A DNA stretch of 64,000 nucleotides. Origin: Kitasatospora sp. NBC_00315. Its GTDB lineage: Bacteria; Actinomycetota; Actinomycetes; Streptomycetales; Streptomycetaceae. Below are positions 34,041 through 42,348 of this stretch, one piece after another. The notes beneath the pieces were generated by a model. It searched no databases, was not told the DNA's origin, and saw nothing but the letters and a program-made list of their open reading frames with translations. The position numbers and the translations under genes are program-made. Positions within the stretch are counted from its first letter, which is position 1. Each line of letters starts with the position of its first letter. The stretch lies in contig NZ_CP108025.1 in assembly GCF_041435095.1 (NCBI RefSeq), positions 6,014,001 through 6,078,000 on the forward strand, written 5' to 3'.

Positions 34041-36152
34041 TCAGCGGGTATCGGCGGGGCCCGGATCGCCGGCGCCGACGCAGACGACCCCGTCGGTCAG
34101 CAGCACCAGCAGCCGTCCGGCCCCGTCCAGCTGGACGGCGGTGACCGGGGAGCCGAGCCGCAGCTCCAGCGAATCCTGCCGCCCGGGCCCGGCGTCCTCG
34201 CCGTCGAGCCGCCGCAGGCGCACCACGCCGTCGGTCCAGGCCGCCGCGGTCAGCGGGCCGTCGCCCTCCCGGACCGGCAGGGCGACGGCGACCGAGACCA
34301 CCGGTCCGGATCCTTCGTGCACCGGGTCAGCGGCCGGTGCGAAGCCGGGCCGCCAGACCCGGACGCGTCCGTCCAGGCCGCCGCTGAGCACCAGCGGCAG
34401 CGGGTCCGCATCCGGCCGCGCGGGCGCCGGCAGGACCGCGCCGACCGCGGTCACCGGGCCGTCGTGCAGCCGCTCGCCGACCGCCCGCCCGGGCGCGAGC
34501 CAGTGCACCGCGCCGCCCGGATCCCCACTGGCGGGCAGCCCCGCCAGTGCGCTGATCCCGCCGCCGGGCAGGACGTGCGGCGCGGGGCCGTCCAGCAGCA
34601 GGGGCATCCCCGTCGCGGTCAGCCCGAGCACGCCGCCCTCGGGTGTGCAGACCAGTGCCCGAAGTTGCGCGGGCGCCTCGAACGGCGCCGGGCCGAGAGC
34701 CTGGCCGTCCGTCAGGTCGATCTGTTCGACGGCGCCCTTGGCGTCCACCACCAGGAGCCGGCCGGCGTACCGGCCCTCGCCCACGGCGGCCGCCACCAGC
34801 GGCGCGTCCAGCGCCGGCCAGTGGGCCCACTCGGCGCGCCACCGCACCGGCGCCGCCGCCGGTCCGGGTCCGGCCTGCTCGGCGCCCCACAGCCGGGCGC
34901 GCAGCAGTTCGCCCCGTACCCCGGGCGCCCGCTCACCGATCAGCGCGGGGCCCGCGGCCCGCCAGCAGCCGGCGTACCGGCCGTCCGGGACAGCCGCGAA
35001 GGCGGCCGTGACGGCGAGCGGGTCCGCGTGGGCCAGGAAGCCCACATCGTCGAGGAGTTGACCGGCCGTGCCCACCCGGACGGCCTGGCCGAGCACCAGC
35101 CCCAGCAGGCCCTGCGCGGTGCGCGGCAGGTCGGGGCCGCCGTCGGCGGTGCAGGGCATCGCACTCACCAGGGCCCAGAGCACGGCATGCGGATCGGAGG
35201 CCGGGGCCGCCGCGGTCACGGCCTCGCGCAGGGGCCCGGGCGGCAGCCACCAGGTCTCCCCGGCGGGGCGGCCGTCGTCGGACCGGGGCGACGGGTCGGT
35301 GGGCAGCAGTTCCCCGGCCCGGTGCACGGCGCCGGGTTCGGCGAGCAGGGCCCACTCCTCCCGGGTCAGCGGCCGGGGGGCGTCGGCGAGCGCGGTCACG
35401 GCCGGCCGCAGTTCCTCGGGCAGGGCCGCCCACCAGGCCGCCGCCGGTCCGTCGGCCGGTCCGTCGGTCGGCCGGTCGGCAGCTGCCCGCGGCGGGCCCT
35501 CGGCCGAGGGCCCGGCAGGCGCCGGTATCCGGGCGGCGAGCCGGGCCAGGCCGGGGCTGGGGTAGACGTGGGCGGCCTCGAACGGCGAGGCGCCGCCCAG
35601 CCGCCGGTACCAGGACGCGAACCGCTCGGCATCCGTCCACAGCGGGTCGTCCAGTTCCAGGACGGCCTGCGGGCCGGTGGCCGCCAGCGCGTCGCCCTCC
35701 GGGCTGCCGGTGGCGGCCTCGACGACCGCGCGCAGGCCCGCCACCGCCAGCAGCGGGACGAGCAACTCCGAGGTGACGGCGCCGGGTATGACGGCCCGGT
35801 CGAGGTCCCGCACCAGCAGCAGCAGGGGCCGGCCGTCCTCGCGCACCGCGGCGAGGAGTTCGGCGGGGGTGCGGGCGGCCAGGCCCAGTAGGCCGGCCAA
35901 GGTCCAGGTGGCGCCGTCCACGGTGAGCCCGGCGGCGTTCAGGACGGCGTCCGGCCGCCGGCCGGCGAGGGCGCCGGGGGAGTCGCCCGCGGTGGCGAGC
36001 CAGGCCAGCAGGTGGGTCTTGCCGATGCCCGGCGGGCCCGACACCCGGCACAGCCTCGGCGCGCGCCGGTCGTCCAGCCAGTCCAGCAGCGCCCGCCCGG
36101 CGGGCTGTCGCCCGGCCCGCAGCGGTGGTATCCCGTGCTCGCGCCCGTTCAC
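34041..36152 (-). CDS. STAND-like P-loop NTPase with predicted C-terminal beta-propeller
   Basis: A 703-residue protein. The N-terminus holds an NTPase with Walker A GPPGIGKT at residues 39-46 and a hydrophobic Walker B-like strand RPLLLLVRDLDRA. A helical middle part follows, containing a proline-rich insert (PTDGPADGP). The C-terminal ~300 residues have WD40/propeller-type repeats: GRLLVVDAKGAVEQIDLTDGQ, GGLDGRVRVWRPG, AAWTDGVVRLRRLDGE, GRLLVLLTDGVVCVG. STAND NTPases with propellers are signal-sensing switches. It has AAGGGGGG before the GTG start and a TAGAAT box 28-33 nt upstream. It appears to be a single-gene unit; no partner effector is adjacent. Confidence 0.72.
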   Translation of the reverse strand: MNGREHGIPPLRAGRQPAGRALLDWLDDRRAPRLCRVSGPPGIGKTHLLAWLATAGDSPGALAGRRPDAVLNAAGLTVDGATWTLAGLLGLAARTPAELLAAVREDGRPLLLLVRDLDRAVIPGAVTSELLVPLLAVAGLRAVVEAATGSPEGDALAATGPQAVLELDDPLWTDAERFASWYRRLGGASPFEAAHVYPSPGLARLAARIPAPAGPSAEGPPRAAADRPTDGPADGPAAAWWAALPEELRPAVTALADAPRPLTREEWALLAEPGAVHRAGELLPTDPSPRSDDGRPAGETWWLPPGPLREAVTAAAPASDPHAVLWALVSAMPCTADGGPDLPRTAQGLLGLVLGQAVRVGTAGQLLDDVGFLAHADPLAVTAAFAAVPDGRYAGCWRAAGPALIGERAPGVRGELLRARLWGAEQAGPGPAAAPVRWRAEWAHWPALDAPLVAAAVGEGRYAGRLLVVDAKGAVEQIDLTDGQALGPAPFEAPAQLRALVCTPEGGVLGLTATGMPLLLDGPAPHVLPGGGISALAGLPASGDPGGAVHWLAPGRAVGERLHDGPVTAVGAVLPAPARPDADPLPLVLSGGLDGRVRVWRPGFAPAADPVHEGSGPVVSVAVALPVREGDGPLTAAAWTDGVVRLRRLDGEDAGPGRQDSLELRLGSPVTAVQLDGAGRLLVLLTDGVVCVGAGDPGPADTR

Positions 36153-36179
36153 TCGCCCCCCTTGTCGTGATCATCGCCG

Positions 36180-36185
36180 ATTCTA
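36180..36185 (-). promoter_or_regulatory. Candidate -10 box of the STAND-like NTPase gene
   Basis: TAGAAT on the minus strand ends about 27 nt upstream of the GTG start, which leaves room for the AAGGGGGG ribosome-binding site. Confidence 0.5.
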
Positions 36186-36348
36186 CGAGCCCGCCGGGCC
36201 GGTCGTGGGCGAGCGGTCCGGCGGCGGCAGGGCGCCCGCCGAGCCGAGCGGGGACGGGCAGCGGGCGGGCGGTGGCCGGGCGAAGGGCTTTCGGCGGCCG
36301 GGCGCGGGCCGGGCGGTGGCCGGGTGGAGGACGAGCGGGCGCCGGGTG

Positions 36349-37173
36349 CTATCCGGCCAGGGCCAGCGTGAGCAGGCTGCCGGTCGCCGCGCACTCCGCC
36401 ATCGCGCCCAGCACGTCGCCGGTGATCCCGCCGAAGCGGCGAACGCAGCGCCGCAGCAGCAGCCGGGCGCAGACCAGGCCCACGAGGAGTGCCACCGGCA
36501 GCCACAGGGCCGAGCCGCCGTCGGTCAGGCCGAGCAGGCCCAGCAGCAGCGCGGCGCCGGCCGAGACCGCGAGGGCGCCGCCGGTCCCCACCGTGCTCGC
36601 GACCGTCGCGCCGAGCCCGCCGGGGCGGGCGGCCGGCACCGAGCGCAGGCAGCCCCAGGCGAGCGCGCAGCGCGCCGCCGTCGCGGCGGCGAGCACGGCG
36701 AGTGCCCCGCGCCAGGGTGAGGCGTCGAACCGGCCCGCCAGAGCGGCGATCTGGGCGAGCAGGGTGAGCAGCAGGGTCAGCACCCCGAACGGGCCGATGT
36801 CGGACTGCTTCATGATCCGCAGGGCGTCCTCGGCGGGCTTTCCGCTGCCGAGGCCGTCCGCGACGTCCGCGAGGCCGTCCAGGTGCAGACCCCGGGTGAG
36901 GGCGGCCTGCACGGCGACCGCCGCGACCGCGCCGAGCAGCCCGCCGGCGCGCCAGGCGACCAACGCGCCGACCAGCGCCGCGAGAGCCCCCAGGACGACC
37001 CCGACCACCGGCGCGCAGAGCATCGCCCGACCCGCCGTCGGCCGGTCCCAGCGCTCGACCCGGACCCGCAGGACCGACAGCGTGCCGAACGCGAACCTCA
37101 GCGCCTCCGACACCGAGGGCGCGCCGGCCGGCGGGCCCTCGGTGGGCGGACCGCCGCCGGGCACGTCGGACAC
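36349..37173 (-). CDS. cobS: Adenosylcobinamide-GDP ribazoletransferase (cobalamin synthase)
   Basis: A 274-residue membrane enzyme that joins adenosylcobinamide-GDP to alpha-ribazole in the last steps of B12 assembly. The hallmark GLHLDGLADVADGLGSG and the KQSDIGPFG segment are present, along with several hydrophobic helices. It starts with GTG at 37173, only 4 nt after the cobT stop, so the two are translationally linked. Order cobU-cobT-cobS supplies the complete nucleotide-loop pathway. Confidence 0.94.
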   Translation of the reverse strand: MSDVPGGGPPTEGPPAGAPSVSEALRFAFGTLSVLRVRVERWDRPTAGRAMLCAPVVGVVLGALAALVGALVAWRAGGLLGAVAAVAVQAALTRGLHLDGLADVADGLGSGKPAEDALRIMKQSDIGPFGVLTLLLTLLAQIAALAGRFDASPWRGALAVLAAATAARCALAWGCLRSVPAARPGGLGATVASTVGTGGALAVSAGAALLLGLLGLTDGGSALWLPVALLVGLVCARLLLRRCVRRFGGITGDVLGAMAECAATGSLLTLALAG

Positions 37174-37177
37174 CGCG

Positions 37178-38296
37178 TCAGATCCGGCCGAGCAGATCCG
37201 CCGCCGAGGGCAGCTTCGGCTGCTCCCGGGGCTCCTCGGGCAGCGCGGGGGCGAGGGAGGTCGGCTCGGCGAGCGTGTCGGCCGCGGCCTGGAGCAGCGG
37301 GAGCGACATCAGCGCGCCCACCCCCTCGCCCATGGTGATCATCTGGTCCTGCAGGGGGAGCAGGGTCAGCCGGTCGTACGCCTTCGCCTGGGCGGGCTCG
37401 CCGCTGGCCTGCCCGGCCCGCCACCACTCCGGCGCCCGGAAGGCGATCCGCTGCGCGACCAGGGCGCAGGCCGCCGAGACGACGCCGTCCAGCACCACCG
37501 GCAGCCGGCGCACGGCGGCCTGCAGCAGGAAGCCGGTGATCGCGGCGAAGTCCGCGCCGCCGGTGGCCGCCAGCAGCGCCAACTGGTCGCCGAGGACCGG
37601 GCGGGCCCGCCGCAGCGAATCCCGGACGGTGGCGCACTTGACCATCCAGAGCCGGTCGTCGATGCCCGAGCCGCGCCCGGTCACCGCCGCCGCGTCCGTC
37701 CCGCACAGGGCGCCCACCAGCACCGCCGCGACGGTGGTCGAGCCGACCCCGAGGTCGCCCAGCACCACCAGGTCGGTGCCGGCGTCGGCCTCCTCGTCGG
37801 CGACGGCCATACCCGCGCGGAAGGCCCGGGCGGTCTCCTCCGGGCTCAGCGCGTCCTCGACGTCGATCCGGCCGGAGCCGCGCCGCACCCGGTGCCGGAC
37901 CACCTCGTCGGGAAAGTCGGACGGATCGGCGTCCACGGCCACGTCGACGACCCGGATCCGGGCGCCGAAGCGGCGCGCGAGCACGGCGACCGGCGCGGTG
38001 CCGTCCAGGACGGCCCGGACCCGCGCGGCCGTGCCGCCGTCGGCCGCCAGCTCGGAGACCCCGAGCGCGGCCACCCCGTGGTCACCCGCGAACAGCAGCA
38101 CCTTGGGCGCCGCCAACGGCCGTACGGGGGAGTGCCCCTGTACGGACGCCAGCCAACTGCCCAGCTCCTCCAGCCGGCCGAGCCCGCCATGAGGCCGGTC
38201 GAGCGCCTTCCAGCGCTCGTCGGCGGCCCTGCGGGCGCTCTCGTCGGGGCGCTCGACGAGCGAGGAGAACGTATCGAGATCCACGGTCGTGTCCAT
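37178..38296 (-). CDS. cobT: Nicotinate-nucleotide-dimethylbenzimidazole phosphoribosyltransferase
   Basis: CobT makes alpha-ribazole 5'-phosphate from dimethylbenzimidazole and nicotinate mononucleotide. Motifs visible: LDRPHGGLGRLEELG, LFAGDHGVAALGVS, GDLGVGSTTVAAVL, and the C-terminal LTLLPLQDQMITMGEGVGA containing the catalytic glutamate. The 372 residues fit the actinobacterial length when starting at ATG 38296 (MDTTVDLD); an in-frame extension upstream is proline/arginine-rich and unlikely. It lies 66 nt after cobU. Confidence 0.93.
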   Translation of the reverse strand: MDTTVDLDTFSSLVERPDESARRAADERWKALDRPHGGLGRLEELGSWLASVQGHSPVRPLAAPKVLLFAGDHGVAALGVSELAADGGTAARVRAVLDGTAPVAVLARRFGARIRVVDVAVDADPSDFPDEVVRHRVRRGSGRIDVEDALSPEETARAFRAGMAVADEEADAGTDLVVLGDLGVGSTTVAAVLVGALCGTDAAAVTGRGSGIDDRLWMVKCATVRDSLRRARPVLGDQLALLAATGGADFAAITGFLLQAAVRRLPVVLDGVVSAACALVAQRIAFRAPEWWRAGQASGEPAQAKAYDRLTLLPLQDQMITMGEGVGALMSLPLLQAAADTLAEPTSLAPALPEEPREQPKLPSAADLLGRI

Positions 38297-38362
38297 CGCC
38301 TCGAAGGCTACACGGCGCCGGCCCGGGCCCGGTGGCGGCCCTTGGCCACCGGCCGTCACCGG

Positions 38363-38923
38363 TCAGCCACCGGCCGGTTTGACCGTGATCACCTGCCCGG
38401 CCACCACCAGCAGCACCCGCTCCGAGGCGTCCGCCATCGCCATGTTCAGCCGGCCCAGGGTGTCCCGGAACCGCCGTCCCGCGGCCGTGCCGGGCACCAC
38501 CCCCATCCCGACCTCGTTGCTCACCGCGACCACCTGACGGCCGGTCGCCCCCCACGCCGCGGCGAGCGCCCCGCACCTCTCCTGCACCGCCCGTTCGCCG
38601 CCCGCCGCCCAGGTGTCGTCGTCCCAGGCCCCGCACCCGTCCATCACCGCGGTCAGCCACAGCGCCAGACAGTCGATCAGCACCGGCGCCGGGTCCGCCG
38701 CGTCCGCCAGCACGCCCTCCAGCTCACAGGTCTCCGCGGTCCGCCAGCTCGCGGGGCGCCGCTCCCGGTGCAGGTCGACCCGCCGGGCCCACTCGGGGTC
38801 GCCCTCCCGGGCGCCGCTCGTCGCCACGTACAACACGTCGTCGTACGCGCCGAGCAACTGCTCGGCCCGGGTGGACTTGCCGGAGCGGGCGCCGCCGAGA
38901 ATCAGGGTTCGGGGGAGTGACAT
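38363..38923 (-). CDS. cobU: Adenosylcobinamide kinase / guanylyltransferase
   Basis: This bifunctional enzyme phosphorylates adenosylcobinamide and then attaches GMP. P-loop GGARSGKS and the guanylylated histidine in DLHRERRP are present, and the 186-residue length is normal. The start at 38923 is preferred because AGGATG lies 8 nt upstream; the alternative ATG at 38932 adds MNG. First gene of cobUTS. No cobalamin riboswitch could be recognised in the short (about 120 bp) upstream region. Confidence 0.92.
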   Translation of the reverse strand: MSLPRTLILGGARSGKSTRAEQLLGAYDDVLYVATSGAREGDPEWARRVDLHRERRPASWRTAETCELEGVLADAADPAPVLIDCLALWLTAVMDGCGAWDDDTWAAGGERAVQERCGALAAAWGATGRQVVAVSNEVGMGVVPGTAAGRRFRDTLGRLNMAMADASERVLLVVAGQVITVKPAGG

Positions 38924-38972
38924 GCCGTTCATCCTGCCCGACGAGGCGTAGGGACGACCGGGCCGGGCAGGC

Positions 38973-38978
38973 TAGTGT
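38973..38978 (+). promoter_or_regulatory. Candidate -10 box of the 66-aa protein gene
   Basis: TAGTGT on the plus strand, about 76 bp upstream of the ATG at 39055. It would give a leader of roughly 70 nt. Confidence 0.35.
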
Positions 38979-39054
38979 GCGCAGCACGACAAGCGGCACG
39001 TCGGGCTGAGCCGGCAGCGCCGCCGGCGGCAGTGGTCATCGGGAGGAGCCGGGC

Positions 39055-39255
39055 ATGGTCTGGACGTGGCGGTACGAGAAGACGGACGGCACCCTGGTCG
39101 ACCCGGTCGGCGGCCAGGAGGAGTTCCCTGGGCAGGGCGATGCGGAGTCCTGGATCGGCGAGTCCTGGAAGCAGCTGGTGGAGGACGGTGTCGACACCGC
39201 CGTCCTGCTGGACGACGACCGCGTCATCTACTCGATGAGCCTGCACGAGGCCTGA
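39055..39255 (+). CDS. Small conserved hypothetical protein (66 aa)
   Basis: The ATG at 39055 follows a strong GGGAGGAG site. The product is acidic and soluble. It begins VWTWRYEKTDG, has a central WIGESWKQLVEDG, and ends AVLLDDDRVIYSMSLHEA. The composition and codon usage are those of a real gene, and I believe similar short proteins are common in streptomycetes. No function known. It is divergent from cobUTS. Confidence 0.7.
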   Translation: MVWTWRYEKTDGTLVDPVGGQEEFPGQGDAESWIGESWKQLVEDGVDTAVLLDDDRVIYSMSLHEA

Positions 39256-39321
39256 TCCGCGCGGCGCCCGGGACGTCCGGCACCCGGCCCGCTCCGCGCG
39301 GTGCCTGATCACCACAGGCCC

Positions 39322-39348
39322 GGTGGGCGGTGCTACTTGCCGCCCACC
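39322..39348. terminator. Hairpin overlapping the end of the methyltransferase gene
   Basis: A 9-bp stem (39322-39330 with 39340-39348), 9-nt loop. It spans the methyltransferase stop codon at 39333 and could terminate both it and the converging 66-aa gene. Confidence 0.5.
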
Positions 39349-40202
39349 ACGTGCAGCAGCGCGGCTATCTGCCGGTACGGATCCGTGCGGCCGGCGCGTT
39401 CCTCGGCGTCCAGCAGCTGGGCGAGCCGGCGGCCGTCCACCGGCGGCGCCGCGTCGTCCGGCGCGTTGTCGGTGAAGACCCGTACGCCGTACCAGTGCTT
39501 GAGCGGTACGGACACCTCGGACAGCGTGACGGCCAGGTCGCAGAGGCGGTCGGCGCGGGCACTGAGGCCGAGCCGGTTGTAGTAGCGGTCGCTCTCGAAG
39601 GCGTGCAGGGCCGCGCGCCAGTCGCCCTCCGCGCCCGGGCGCATGGCCAGCGCGTCGCGGTTGCGGACGACCAGCGAGAGGATCCCGCCGGGGGCGAGCA
39701 GCCGGGCCAGTGAGGCGATCATCGGATCCGGGTCGGGCAGGTAGGTCAGCACGCCGTGGCAGAGCACCACGTCGAAGCTGCGGGCGCCGAACCAGCGCCC
39801 GCACTGGTGCCCGTCCCCGCTGAGCAGCTGGACCCGCCCGCGGACCTCGTCCGGCTCGTGGGCGAGCGCGCCCTGGGCGGCGCCGAGGGTGACGGGGTCG
39901 GAGTCGATGCCGGTGACGAAGTGGCCGGCCCGGGCCAGGCGCAGCGCCTGGGTGCCCTGGCCGCAGCCGACGTCCAGCACGCGCTGCTCGGTCCGGCCGG
40001 CCAGCTGCTCGGCGAGCTGGCGGGCCACCAGCTCCTGGCGGACGAGGTTGCGCAGCCCGCCCTGGCGCTCCAGCCAGGGTCCGGCGCCGCCGGCGAACGA
40101 GCCGCTGCGCGAGGGGAGCCGGTCGTGGCCCCCGCCGCCCTGGCCCGGCAACGCGTACAGGCCGGGTCCCTCCCAGGTGGGAGGTACCCGGCCCGAGTTC
40201 AC
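39333..40202 (-). CDS. SAM-dependent class I methyltransferase
   Basis: A 289-residue enzyme. The SAM-binding glycine motif is VLDVGCGQGTQALRLA, the acidic motif II residue lies in VTGIDSDPVTL, and FDVVLCHGVLTYLPDPDPMIASLARLLAPGGILSLVV follows. The middle CHGVLTYLPD and the later SVPLKHWYGVRVFTDN resemble CmoM/tRNA uridine-acetate methyltransferase-type proteins, but I would not name the substrate. The GTG start lies 11 nt after the DUF3043 stop, so the pair is an operon. Confidence 0.85.
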   Translation of the reverse strand: MNSGRVPPTWEGPGLYALPGQGGGGHDRLPSRSGSFAGGAGPWLERQGGLRNLVRQELVARQLAEQLAGRTEQRVLDVGCGQGTQALRLARAGHFVTGIDSDPVTLGAAQGALAHEPDEVRGRVQLLSGDGHQCGRWFGARSFDVVLCHGVLTYLPDPDPMIASLARLLAPGGILSLVVRNRDALAMRPGAEGDWRAALHAFESDRYYNRLGLSARADRLCDLAVTLSEVSVPLKHWYGVRVFTDNAPDDAAPPVDGRRLAQLLDAEERAGRTDPYRQIAALLHVVGGK

Positions 40203-40213
40203 CGGCTCGGCGG

Positions 40214-40813
40214 TCAGGGCTTGGCCCCGCGCTGGATCTGCGGCTTGGGCAGCCGCAGGCGGCGCATCTGCAGGATGCGCATGAGGCCGTACGCGACGGC
40301 GCCCTTGCTGTTCTGCCCGGCGAAGCGCTCGCCGAGCTGCTTGCGCAGTCCGAGGCCGAGCCGGACGAAGTCCAGCACCACCAGGACGAAGAAGAGCAGG
40401 AAGAGCACGGTGGAGAGCAGCTGAAGGGTCGGCACCCGCACCACGCTGAGGATCAGGATGACCACGGCGGCGGGCAGGAAGAACTCGGCCAGCGACCAGC
40501 GGGCGTCCACGTAGTCGCGGGCGAACTTGCGCACCGGGCCCTTGTCACGGGCCGGAAGGTAGCGCTCGTCCCCCTCCAGCAGCGCGGTGCGCTGCTTCTC
40601 CCGCGCGGAGCGTGCCCGCTCGCGCGACTGGCGGGCGGCCTCCTTGCGGTCCTTGGGGACGACCACCCGGGTCTTCCGGTGGGCCTCGGCCTCACTGCGC
40701 TTGGGCGTGGGCCGGCCCTTCTTCGCCTGCGGGTCGCGGGCCTGGCTCGTATCGTCCTGCTTCTCCAGCACTACGGCGGAGGCAGAGGCATCGTCTGAAC
40801 GGCGTCGGAACAC
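40214..40813 (-). CDS. DUF3043 membrane protein
   Basis: A 199-residue protein of the actinobacteria-specific DUF3043 family. The N-terminal part is very basic and helical (residues about 25-85, with KKGRPTPKRSEAEAHRK and ERARSAREKQR). It is followed by DKGPVRKFARDYVDARW and two membrane helices (AEFFLPAAVVILILSVV and LLSTVLFLLFFVLVVLDFV). The function is unknown. The GTG at 40813 gives the usual MFRRR start. Upstream gene of a two-gene unit with the methyltransferase; divergent from pspA. Confidence 0.88.
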   Translation of the reverse strand: MFRRRSDDASASAVVLEKQDDTSQARDPQAKKGRPTPKRSEAEAHRKTRVVVPKDRKEAARQSRERARSAREKQRTALLEGDERYLPARDKGPVRKFARDYVDARWSLAEFFLPAAVVILILSVVRVPTLQLLSTVLFLLFFVLVVLDFVRLGLGLRKQLGERFAGQNSKGAVAYGLMRILQMRRLRLPKPQIQRGAKP

Positions 40814-41112
40814 ACCCCCAGCGTACGGGGTGCCCGGCCGCTTCTTCCCGTGCCCTTGGACCCAAACAGATATCGATCAACCGCCCGGGGTTTTCCGGCC
40901 TCGTTCCGGCGCGTCCAGTACGGGCTCCCCCCGTTCTGCCGGATCATGAAATCGGGGTCGGCTCCACCCCCGGGATGAGGCATCGGCACGTATGGCTGTA
41001 GCAGTCTTGTTGCAGGCAGGTGCACTGCGGCGACCGCCTCGCTGCACATACACTCGTCGTGTCTGGTAACGAGATACAGTCCGCAGGCCGGAGAAGGGGG
41101 CACCCGAGGCCC

Positions 41113-41922
41113 ATGAGCGACGGAATCATGAAGCGTATGGGGCTGATCTTCAAGTCCAAGGCCAACAAGGCCCTGGACCGTGCAGAAGATCCGCGTGAAA
41201 CGCTCGACTACTCGTACCAGAAGCAGCTCGAACTGCTGCAGAAGGTGCGCAGGGGAGTGGCCGACGTGGCCACCTCGCGCAAGCGCCTGGAGCTCCAGCT
41301 GACCCAGCTGCAGCAGCAGTCCGCCAAGTACGAGGACCAGGGGCGCAAGGCACTCTCGCTCGGCCGGGAGGATCTCGCGCGCGAGGCGCTGACCCGCAAG
41401 GCCGGCATGCAGACGCAGATCACCGACCTGGAGACGCAGTACCAGCAGCTCCAGGCCGAGGAGGAGAAGCTCACGCTCGCCTCCCAGCGGCTGCAGGCCA
41501 AGGTGGACGCCTTCCGGACGAAGAAGGAGACCATCAAGGCCACCTACACCGCCGCCCAGGCGCAGACCCGGATCGCGGAGTCCTTCTCCGGGATCTCGGA
41601 GGAGATGGGCGACGTGGGCCTGGCGATCCAGCGGGCCGAGGACAAGACGGCCCAGATGCAGGCCCGTGCGGGCGCGATCGACGAGCTGCTGGCCTCCGGC
41701 GCGCTCGACGACTCGAGCGGCCTCGGTCGCAAGGACGACATCGAGGCCGAGCTGGAGCGGGTGGCCGGCGGCTCCGACGTCGAGCTCGAACTGGCCAGGA
41801 TGAAGGCCGAGCTCACCGGCGGCAGCCCGGCCGCGCAGCCGGCGATCGAGCCGGGCAAGCCCGGGGCCCAGGCCCCGCAGGACACGAAGAACAACCCCGG
41901 GACGATCAACTACAACAAGTGA
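41113..41922 (+). CDS. pspA: Phage shock protein A / IM30-family protein
   Basis: A 269-residue, almost entirely coiled-coil PspA/Vipp1 protein that binds and stabilises stressed membranes. After the short amphipathic start (IMKRMGLIFKSKANKALDRAEDP), long heptad helices run from about residue 25 to 215 with many Gln/Glu/Lys. The tail is proline-rich (PAIEPGKPGAQAPQDTKN). It is followed 61 nt later by a PspAA gene, a pairing found in actinobacteria and cyanobacteria. The 299 bp upstream should hold a stress-responsive promoter, but I could not assign a sigma-factor box. Confidence 0.93.
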   Translation: MSDGIMKRMGLIFKSKANKALDRAEDPRETLDYSYQKQLELLQKVRRGVADVATSRKRLELQLTQLQQQSAKYEDQGRKALSLGREDLAREALTRKAGMQTQITDLETQYQQLQAEEEKLTLASQRLQAKVDAFRTKKETIKATYTAAQAQTRIAESFSGISEEMGDVGLAIQRAEDKTAQMQARAGAIDELLASGALDDSSGLGRKDDIEAELERVAGGSDVELELARMKAELTGGSPAAQPAIEPGKPGAQAPQDTKNNPGTINYNK

Positions 41923-41983
41923 TCCCCACTCCTACGGCGGCGGCCGCACGGCCGCTGCCACGACCGCAGGGAGACGCAGCAGC

Positions 41984-42283
41984 ATGATCATGAGGGTCAT
42001 GGGGGAAGGGCAGTTCCAGGTGGCCGACGATCACCTGAACCGGCTCAACGCGTTGGACGACGAACTGCTGCGCGCACTGGAGTCGGGGAGCGACGAGAAG
42101 TTCCGGGCCGCCCTGAACGGCCTGCTGGTGGCCGTGAAGCAGTACGGCACCCCGCTGCCGGACGACTCCCTGGAGCCGTCCGACCTGATCCTGCCGAACG
42201 TCGAGGCGACCATCGACGAGGTCCGGCAGCTGCTGCGGGCGGAGGGTGACGGGCTGATCCCCGGCATCCCCGAGTACGAGTAG
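41984..42283 (+). CDS. pspAA: PspA-associated protein (PspAA domain)
   Basis: A 99-residue protein. It opens MIMRVMGEGQFQVADDHLNRLNALDDELLRALESG, the PspAA signature, and ends with DLILPNVEATIDEVRQLLRAEGDGLIPGI. PspAA is encoded next to PspA in actinobacteria and is thought to act with it in the envelope-stress response. The gene ends at a very strong hairpin shared with nadA. Confidence 0.9.
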   Translation: MIMRVMGEGQFQVADDHLNRLNALDDELLRALESGSDEKFRAALNGLLVAVKQYGTPLPDDSLEPSDLILPNVEATIDEVRQLLRAEGDGLIPGIPEYE

Positions 42284-42292
42284 GCGAAGGCG

Positions 42293-42338
42293 ACGCGTGA
42301 GGGCGGGCACCCCGGCCGGGGTGCCCGCCCTCACGCGT
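42293..42338. terminator. Bidirectional terminator between pspAA and nadA
   Basis: Perfect 21-bp stem (42293-42313 with 42318-42338) and a GGCC loop. It lies 9 nt after the pspAA stop and 10 nt from the nadA stop. It is the strongest perfect short-loop hairpin in the window. Confidence 0.92.
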
Positions 42339-42348
42339 ACCGCCTCGC

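Noticed and set aside
34041-36152. Classifying the NTPase/propeller gene as part of an antiphage defence island
   Set aside because: Neighbours are cobalamin synthesis and pepA genes; there is no effector, nuclease, mobile element or second defence gene nearby.
38924-39054. Possible cobalamin riboswitch upstream of cobUTS
   Set aside because: The region is too short and the conserved B12-box elements are not visible.
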